A DNA stretch of 38,189 nucleotides from Frankia nepalensis (GTDB lineage Bacteria; Actinomycetota; Actinomycetes; Frankiales; Frankiaceae): contig NZ_JADWYU010000189.1 of assembly GCF_016786325.1 (NCBI RefSeq), positions 1 through 38,189 of the forward strand. The letters are read 5' to 3'. The position numbers and the translations under genes were made by a program. This document shows, piece by piece, positions 33,499 through 38,189 of this stretch (position 1 is its first letter; each line of letters opens with the position of its first letter). The notes under the pieces were generated by a model. It was not told the DNA's origin, did not search any database, and saw only the letters and a list, made by a program, of their open reading frames with translations.

Positions 33499-34941
33499 AT
33501 GGGGTCTGGGGATATTCCGCTCGTCCTGCTGGCCGCCGCCGCCGCCCTCGCGGCGGCCGCGCTCGGTGGGATCGACGCCGCGCTGACCAGGGTCTCCCGG
33601 GTCAGCGTCGAGGAGTTCGTCCGCCAGGCGCGGCCGGGCTCGCGCAAGCTCGCGCAGGTGGTCGCCGACCCGGGCCGTTACCTGGCGCTGCTGCTCCTGT
33701 TGCGGATCATGGGCGAGATGGTCGCGGCGGCCTGCGTCACGATCATCGCCGCGGGCGCCTATGGCACCGGCTTCGGCGCCGTGTTCCTCGGCGCCGCGCT
33801 CGCGACGCTCGTCTCCTACGTGCTCGTCGGGGTCATGTTCCGCACCCTCGGGCGCCAGCACGCGCCGACCGTCGCGCTCGCCGGCGCCGGGCTCACCGTC
33901 TTCCTCGCCCGGATCTTCGGCCCGCTGCCGCGGCTGCTGATCGCGTTCGGCAACGCCGTCACCCCGGGCAAGGGCTACCGCGATGGCCCGTTCGCCTCCG
34001 AGGCCGAGCTGCGTGACCTGGTCGACCTCGCCGAGGAGAACGACGTCATCGAGCCGGCGGAACGGGACATGATCGCGTCGGTGTTCGAACTCGGCGACAC
34101 CCTGGTCCGCGAGGTGATGGTGCCCCGGCCGGACATGGTCTTCATCGAGGCCACGAAGTCCATCGAGCAGGCGATCTCGCTCGCGCTGCGCGGCGGATTC
34201 TCCCGCGTCCCGGTGATCGGGGAGAGCGTCGACGACGTCGTCGGCATCGCCTTCCTCAAGGACCTCGTCGGCCGCGAGCGTGACGGTGGTGGTGACGCGC
34301 CGGTCGAGGAGGCGATGCGCCCGCCGGCGCTGGTGCCGGAGAGCAAGCCCGCCGACGACCTGCTGCGCGAGATGCAGGCGTCGCGCACCCACATGGCGAT
34401 CGTCATCGACGAGTACGGCGGCACCGCGGGCCTCGTCACCATCGAGGACATCCTGGAGGAGATCGTCGGCGAGATCGTCGACGAGTACGACACCGCGCTC
34501 CCGCCGGTCGAGTGGCTCGACGGCCACACCGCCCGGGTCACGGCCCGGCTCGAGGTGGAGGACCTCGCCAAGCTGTTCGGGGTGGACGAGGAGGACCTGC
34601 CGGGCGTGGGCGAGGTGGAGACGGTCGGCGGCCTGCTCGCCAGGGCGCTCGGCCGGGTCCCGATCCCGGGGGCCACCGCGTCCGTCGGTGGGCTGTCGCT
34701 CACCGCGGAGCGAGCCGCCGGCCGGCGCAACCAGATCGGTACCGTCGTGGTGCACCGTCAGGCGGCGGGCGGCGACCACGCCGACGCGGGCCGGGACGAC
34801 GACGGCAAGGCCGGCCCCGCGGGGGAACAGCCGGGCAGGGACGCGAGCACACAGGCCGGCGGGGATGCCGGCAAGGAGAAGGGTGACGAGCGCGATGGGC
34901 AGCGAGGGCAGCGAGGGCAGCCAGATCACGCTCGCCGGTGA
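33499..34941 (+). CDS. Hemolysin-family CNNM/CorC protein with CBS domains
   Basis: A 480-residue membrane protein. DUF21 (CNNM) transmembrane region at about 1-150, then CBS pair about 195-330 (VREVMVPRPDMVFIEATKSIEQAI; MAIVIDEYGGTAGLVTIEDILEEIVGEI), then the CorC_HlyC domain about 345-425. Related to CorC/CNNM magnesium transport regulators rather than true hemolysins. The tail is Asp/Gly-rich and overlaps the next gene by 47 bases. ATG 33499 follows a moderate purine-rich site. It is part of a colinear run phoH-ybeY-corC-(deaminase-like)-era. Confidence 0.9.
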   Translation: MGSGDIPLVLLAAAAALAAAALGGIDAALTRVSRVSVEEFVRQARPGSRKLAQVVADPGRYLALLLLLRIMGEMVAAACVTIIAAGAYGTGFGAVFLGAALATLVSYVLVGVMFRTLGRQHAPTVALAGAGLTVFLARIFGPLPRLLIAFGNAVTPGKGYRDGPFASEAELRDLVDLAEENDVIEPAERDMIASVFELGDTLVREVMVPRPDMVFIEATKSIEQAISLALRGGFSRVPVIGESVDDVVGIAFLKDLVGRERDGGGDAPVEEAMRPPALVPESKPADDLLREMQASRTHMAIVIDEYGGTAGLVTIEDILEEIVGEIVDEYDTALPPVEWLDGHTARVTARLEVEDLAKLFGVDEEDLPGVGEVETVGGLLARALGRVPIPGATASVGGLSLTAERAAGRRNQIGTVVVHRQAAGGDHADAGRDDDGKAGPAGEQPGRDASTQAGGDAGKEKGDERDGQRGQRGQPDHARR

Positions 34942-35320
34942 GAGCGGGCCGGCCGCGGTGACCGAGCCACTGGCCGCCGAGGACGCGAAGCTGGTCGTGC
35001 TCGCCCGCTCCGCCCGGCTGCGGGCCTACACCCCGCGCGGCGAGCTGGCCGAGGGCGCCGCCGTGCGCGACACAGACGGGCGCACCTACGCCGCCGCCAC
35101 CGTCGGGCACGCCCGCCAGGAGCTGGCGACCGGCGCGCTGCGCGCCGCCGTCGTCGCCGCCGCGGCGAGCGGCGCCCGCCGGTTCGAGGCGGCCGCCGTG
35201 GTCTCGGAGAACCCGGCGGTGGCCGGCGACGACCTCGCGGTGCTCGCCGAGTTCGGCGCGGGTGTCCCGGTCTTTCTCGCTGGCCCGGACGGCGTCGCCC
35301 GGACCAGGGCGGTGGTCTGA
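34895..35320 (+). CDS. Cytidine-deaminase-fold protein without visible zinc ligands
   Basis: A 141-residue protein from ATG 34895 (AAGGAGAAGG upstream), overlapping corC's tail. The LARSARLRAYTPRGELAEGAAVRDTDGRTYAAATVG block and AVVSENPAVAGDDLAVLAEFG match the deaminase fold as found in actinobacteria at this place. Yet where cytidine deaminases have a Cys/His-Ala-Glu motif the protein reads GHARQELATGALRAAV, and no PCxxC follows; there is not one Cys in the protein. So it is probably not a zinc deaminase, and a structural or nucleotide-binding role is likelier. The N-terminus carries a GSEGSEGSQ repeat from a 9-bp DNA repeat. Confidence 0.75.
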   Translation: MGSEGSEGSQITLAGESGPAAVTEPLAAEDAKLVVLARSARLRAYTPRGELAEGAAVRDTDGRTYAAATVGHARQELATGALRAAVVAAAASGARRFEAAAVVSENPAVAGDDLAVLAEFGAGVPVFLAGPDGVARTRAVV

Positions 35321-35321
35321 C

Positions 35322-36416
35322 GTGGCGGGCGAGTCCCGTGCCCCCACCGGGCGGGGCAGACCGGCCGAGACACGGGCCAGCCAGGCCGGGCCAGCCGGCC
35401 GGGCCGTGAGTGACGGGCCCGACCCGGCCGGCGAGCCGTCGTTCCGCTCCGGCTTCGCCTGCTTCGTCGGCCGGCCCAACGCCGGCAAGTCGACGCTGAC
35501 CAACGCCCTGGTCGGCACCAAGGTCGCGATCACCAGCGGCCGGCCGCAGACGACCCGGCACGCGATCCGCGGCATCGTGCACCGGGAAGACGCCCAGCTC
35601 GTCCTCGTCGACACCCCTGGCCTGCACCGGCCGCGCACGCTGCTCGGCCAGCGGCTCAACGACGTCGTCCGGGCCACGCTGTCCGAGGTCGACGTGGTCG
35701 GTTTCTGCGCACCGGCGGACGAGCCCGTAGGCCGGGGCGACCAGTTCATCGCCCAGGAGCTGTCCCGGCTGCCCAAGCGCACGCCCGTCATCGCCATTCT
35801 CACCAAGGCCGACAAGGTGGCCGACCCGGACCGGCTTGGCGCCCGGCTGCTGGAGCTGGCCTCGCTCGGGGACTTCGCCGAGATCGTCCCCGTCAGCGCG
35901 GTCGGGCCGGCCCGGGCGCAGGGATCCCCAGGGATTCACGCCAGCGGATCTCCGGGGGAACGGTCGCCCGGCGGCAGCGCGGCCTACCAGCTCGACGTGC
36001 TCGCCGACCTGCTGGTCGCGCGGCTGCCGGCCGGGCCGCCGCTGTACCCGGACGGCGAGCTCACCGACGAGCCGGAGCTGGTGATGGTCGCCGAGCTGGT
36101 CCGCGAGGCGGCGCTGGAGGGTGTGCGCGACGAGCTGCCGCACTCGCTGGCCGTCGTCGTCGAGGAGATGCTGCCCCGCGAGGACCGGCCGGCGGACCGT
36201 CCGTTGCTCGACGTCCACGTCAACGTGTTCGTCGAGCGCCCCAGCCAGAAGGCCATCGTCATCGGCGCCGGCGGCTCCCGGCTCAAGGACGTCGGCACCC
36301 GCGCCCGGGGCCAGATCGAGGCGCTCCTGGGTACTCCGGTCTTCCTGGACCTGCGCGTCAAGGTCGCCAAGGACTGGCAGCGCGACCCTAAGCAACTGCG
36401 CCGCCTCGGCTTCTGA
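35322..36416 (+). CDS. era: GTPase Era
   Basis: A 364-residue Era GTPase for 30S assembly. From GTG 35322 the G1 loop GRPNAGKST is at about 50-58, G3 DTPGLHRP near 97, G4 TKADK near 165, and the C-terminal KH domain has ERPSQKAIVIGAGGSRLKDVG and ALLGTPVFLDLRVKVAKDW. Family length is about 300. The extra is an Ala/Gly/Arg-rich N-terminal 40 residues and a Ser/Gly/Pro insertion (about 205-228) between G5 and the KH domain. A GTG at 35406 is an alternative start giving 336 residues. GTG 35322 lies one base after the preceding stop. Colinear with phoH-ybeY, matching the 16S maturation role. Confidence 0.95.
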   Translation: MAGESRAPTGRGRPAETRASQAGPAGRAVSDGPDPAGEPSFRSGFACFVGRPNAGKSTLTNALVGTKVAITSGRPQTTRHAIRGIVHREDAQLVLVDTPGLHRPRTLLGQRLNDVVRATLSEVDVVGFCAPADEPVGRGDQFIAQELSRLPKRTPVIAILTKADKVADPDRLGARLLELASLGDFAEIVPVSAVGPARAQGSPGIHASGSPGERSPGGSAAYQLDVLADLLVARLPAGPPLYPDGELTDEPELVMVAELVREAALEGVRDELPHSLAVVVEEMLPREDRPADRPLLDVHVNVFVERPSQKAIVIGAGGSRLKDVGTRARGQIEALLGTPVFLDLRVKVAKDWQRDPKQLRRLGF

Positions 36417-36430
36417 CCAGGTCCTACCTC

Positions 36431-36454
36431 TGTTCGATCGCGCTGTGTCGAACA
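36431..36454. promoter_or_regulatory. Inverted repeat upstream of recO
   Basis: TGTTCGA (36431-36437) and TCGAACA (36448-36454) are perfect complements around ten bases, 16 bp before the recO ATG. It is made of the same words as the actinobacterial LexA box (TCGAAC-N4-GTTCGA) but turned inside out. A possible hairpin or operator. Confidence 0.35.
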
Positions 36455-36469
36455 TGCGACCATAGGAGA

Positions 36470-37201
36470 ATGCCGGTCTATCGCGACGAGGGTGTCGTGC
36501 TGCGCACGATGCCGCTCGGCGAGGCGGATCGGATCGTCACTCTGTTCACTCGCCGAAACGGGCGGGTGCGGGCGGTGGCGAAGGGTGTGCGCCGGATGTC
36601 GTCGCGCTTCGGCGCCCGGCTGGAGCCGGCGATGTATGTCGACCTGCAGCTGCATCAGGGCCGCTCACTGGACATCGTCACCCAGGCCGACCTGCTCGGC
36701 TCCTACGGGGCGACGCTCGCGGTCGACTACGGCCGGCACACGGCCGCCGCGGTCATGCTGGAGACCGCCGAGCGGCTCACCAGCGAGGAGCGCCAGCCCG
36801 CGCTGCGGCTGTTCCTGCTGCTGGTCGGCGGGCTGCGCACGCTCGCGTCCGACGAGCACCCCGCGCCGCTGGTGATGGACGCCTTCCTGTTGCGCGCGCT
36901 CGCGGTCAGCGGCTACGGCATGGCACTCGACGACTGTGCCCGTTGCGGGGAGCCAGGCCCGCATCCGACTGTGTCGGTGGCGGGCGGCGGCGTAGTCTGC
37001 CCGCGGTGCCGACCACACGGCGCGGCGACCGCCTCGGTCGCCGCCGTACGGCTGCTCGCCGATCTGCTGCGCGGTGACTGGCCGGGGGCGGAGGCTACTG
37101 ACGTCCGCACCAGACGGGAGGCGGCCGGGATCGTCGCCGCTTACCTGCAGTGGCATCTGGAACGAGGACTACGCGCCCTGCCTCACCTCGAACGAGCGTG
37201 A
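36470..37201 (+). CDS. recO: DNA repair protein RecO
   Basis: A 243-residue RecO. The N-terminal OB fold has YRDEGVVLRTMPLGEADRIVTLFTR and GRVRAVAKGVRRMSSRFGARLEP; the C-terminal zinc region has CARC (C156, C159) and CPRC (C177, C180). It loads RecA on gapped DNA with RecR. AGGAGA directly precedes ATG 36470, a spacing of about two to three bases, shorter than ideal. Upstream is a dyad of LexA-like halves. Sits between era and uppS as in other actinobacteria. Confidence 0.93.
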   Translation: MPVYRDEGVVLRTMPLGEADRIVTLFTRRNGRVRAVAKGVRRMSSRFGARLEPAMYVDLQLHQGRSLDIVTQADLLGSYGATLAVDYGRHTAAAVMLETAERLTSEERQPALRLFLLLVGGLRTLASDEHPAPLVMDAFLLRALAVSGYGMALDDCARCGEPGPHPTVSVAGGGVVCPRCRPHGAATASVAAVRLLADLLRGDWPGAEATDVRTRREAAGIVAAYLQWHLERGLRALPHLERA

Positions 37202-37343
37202 CCCGGGGCGGTGACGCGAAGGCCGTGGCGAGGCGGCCGCGGCGCACCTGACCCCGGATGTGAAAGGCAAGGGACCAGGCACGAACATGGGAGTGGGTAT
37301 GCGCGTCATCGCCGGGCCGGACCAGCGGGGAGGTGGACTGCCG

Positions 37344-38138
37344 GTGAGCCTGCAGGACAGCGCGGTCAGGCCGCGTCGGGACCCGCATCCGCATCCGTCC
37401 GGGGCGCGTCCGCCGGCGCTGCCGGCGCAGCTGGTGCCCCAGCACGTCGCCATCGTCATGGACGGCAACGGCCGGTGGGCGAAGCAGCGCGGCCTGCCGC
37501 GGACGAAGGGCCACGAGGCGGGCGAGGACGCGCTGTTCGACTGCGTCGAGGGCGCGATCGAGCTCGGCGTCAAGTGGATGTCGGTGTACGCCTTCTCGAC
37601 GGAGAACTGGAAGCGCTCGCCGGACGAGGTGGCCTTCCTGATGCGCTTCGTCGACGGCGTGTTCGGCCGGCGCATCGACGACATGGACGCCCTCGGCGTG
37701 CGGGTCCGCTGGGCCGGCCGGCGCCCCCGGCTGTGGAACAGCGTGATCAAGCGGCTGGAGAAGGCCGAGGAACGCACCAAGAACAACGACCGGATCACGC
37801 TGGCGATGTGCATCAACTACGGGGGCCGGGCCGAGATCGCCGACGCCGCCGCCGCGATCGCGCGTGACGTCAAGGACGGCCTGCTGCGGCCCGACAAGAT
37901 CGACGAGACCACCGTCGCCCGCTACCTCGACGAGCCGGACATGCCCGACGTCGACCTGCTCATCCGCACCTCCGGCGAGCAGCGGCTGTCGAACTTCCTG
38001 CTCTGGCAGGCGGCCTACGCCGAGTTCGCGTTCGTCGACACCCTCTGGCCCGACTTCGACCGCCGCAACCTGTGGGCCGCCTGCGAGGACTACGCCCGCC
38101 GCGACCGCCGCTACGGCGGCGTCGCCGCCAGTGCCTGA
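37344..38138 (+). CDS. uppS: Isoprenyl transferase (undecaprenyl/decaprenyl diphosphate synthase, cis)
   Basis: A 264-residue cis-prenyltransferase that makes the lipid carrier for peptidoglycan. HVAIVMDGNGRWAKQRG holds the catalytic Asp (D40) and P-loop-like region; FSTENWKRS, NYGGRAEI and RTSGEQRLSNFLLWQAAYAEFAF are diagnostic blocks. GTG 37344 has GGGGAGGTGG at 37327-37336, far better than any site before the in-frame ATGs at 37260, 37287 or 37299, so I choose it. The first 30 residues are a Pro/Arg/His-rich extension. It matches the long-chain (decaprenyl) enzyme by context; chain length cannot be read here. Confidence 0.92.
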   Translation: MSLQDSAVRPRRDPHPHPSGARPPALPAQLVPQHVAIVMDGNGRWAKQRGLPRTKGHEAGEDALFDCVEGAIELGVKWMSVYAFSTENWKRSPDEVAFLMRFVDGVFGRRIDDMDALGVRVRWAGRRPRLWNSVIKRLEKAEERTKNNDRITLAMCINYGGRAEIADAAAAIARDVKDGLLRPDKIDETTVARYLDEPDMPDVDLLIRTSGEQRLSNFLLWQAAYAEFAFVDTLWPDFDRRNLWAACEDYARRDRRYGGVAASA

Positions 38139-38189
38139 CGCCGCCGCCCCGTCGTCGTATAAAAAAATGACGCGGCCCCCCCCAACATA
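38139..38189. other. Low-complexity window end
   Basis: The last 51 bases carry a run of seven A (38161-38167) and eight C (38176-38183), unlike the rest of the window. Probably a contig or read edge artefact rather than a biological feature. Confidence 0.4.

Noticed and set aside
32581-34929. 782-codon minus-strand open frame opposite ybeY and corC
   Set aside because: Antisense to well-supported genes; low-complexity Gly/Asp/Arg reading.
36431-36454. LexA/SOS box before recO
   Set aside because: The half sites are in the opposite order to TCGAAC-N4-GTTCGA and ten bases apart, so it is not a normal box; kept only as a dyad.

Overview
The window is high-GC actinobacterial DNA. GTG starts, GTGA/ATGA stop-start overlaps and a strong third-position GC bias are common. 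The gene families and order suggest Frankia or a close relative (inference, not proof). The right half follows a block known from Mycobacterium tuberculosis (roughly Rv2361c to Rv2416c, from memory): comEA-comEC, holA, lepA, rpsT, hemW, hrcA-dnaJ2-rsmE, phoH, ybeY, corC, a cytidine-deaminase-like gene, era, recO, uppS.

Left part (1-7331) is a fatty-acid or acyl-CoA catabolism neighbourhood. It holds the first 22 codons of a thiolase running off the left edge, a phosphoribosyltransferase, an acyl-CoA ligase (minus strand) with a small translationally coupled leader ORF, an ACAD10-type phosphotransferase, an SMP-30 lactonase-like protein, a 3-hydroxyacyl-CoA dehydrogenase and an acyl-CoA dehydrogenase. 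Activation, dehydrogenation, hydroxyacyl oxidation and thiolysis are all represented. A thioester hydratase is not seen here.

Middle part (7375-17154) is accessory. It holds a lower-GC PD-(D/E)XK-like protein, an alkB-tetR pair without rubredoxin, a small membrane protein, adenosine deaminase, a PlsC-type acyltransferase, an M50-like membrane protease, a SRAP (HMCES/YedK) protein, an SPFH/slipin protein and a YceI protein. A 718-bp gene-free stretch here contains a tRNA-like 3' half and a strong hairpin.

Right part (17599-38138) is conserved housekeeping: DNA uptake (comEA, comEC), the replication clamp loader (holA), translation (lepA, rpsT), heme (hemW), heat shock (CIRCE-hrcA-dnaJ), rRNA methylation and maturation (rsmE, ybeY, era), recombination (recO) and cell-wall lipid carrier synthesis (uppS). 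A degenerate array of about 40-bp G/C hairpin repeats separates rsmE from phoH.

I did not find a large, clearly new multi-gene system. The best leads are non-coding or small: the hairpin array at 31296-31617, a perfect 21-bp-stem inverted repeat at 25987-26034, a perfect 28-bp palindrome before hemW, a MITE-like element at 22999-23378, the tRNA-like fragment near 16050, small leader ORFs before fadD-like and add genes, and a deaminase-fold protein that seems to lack its zinc ligands.
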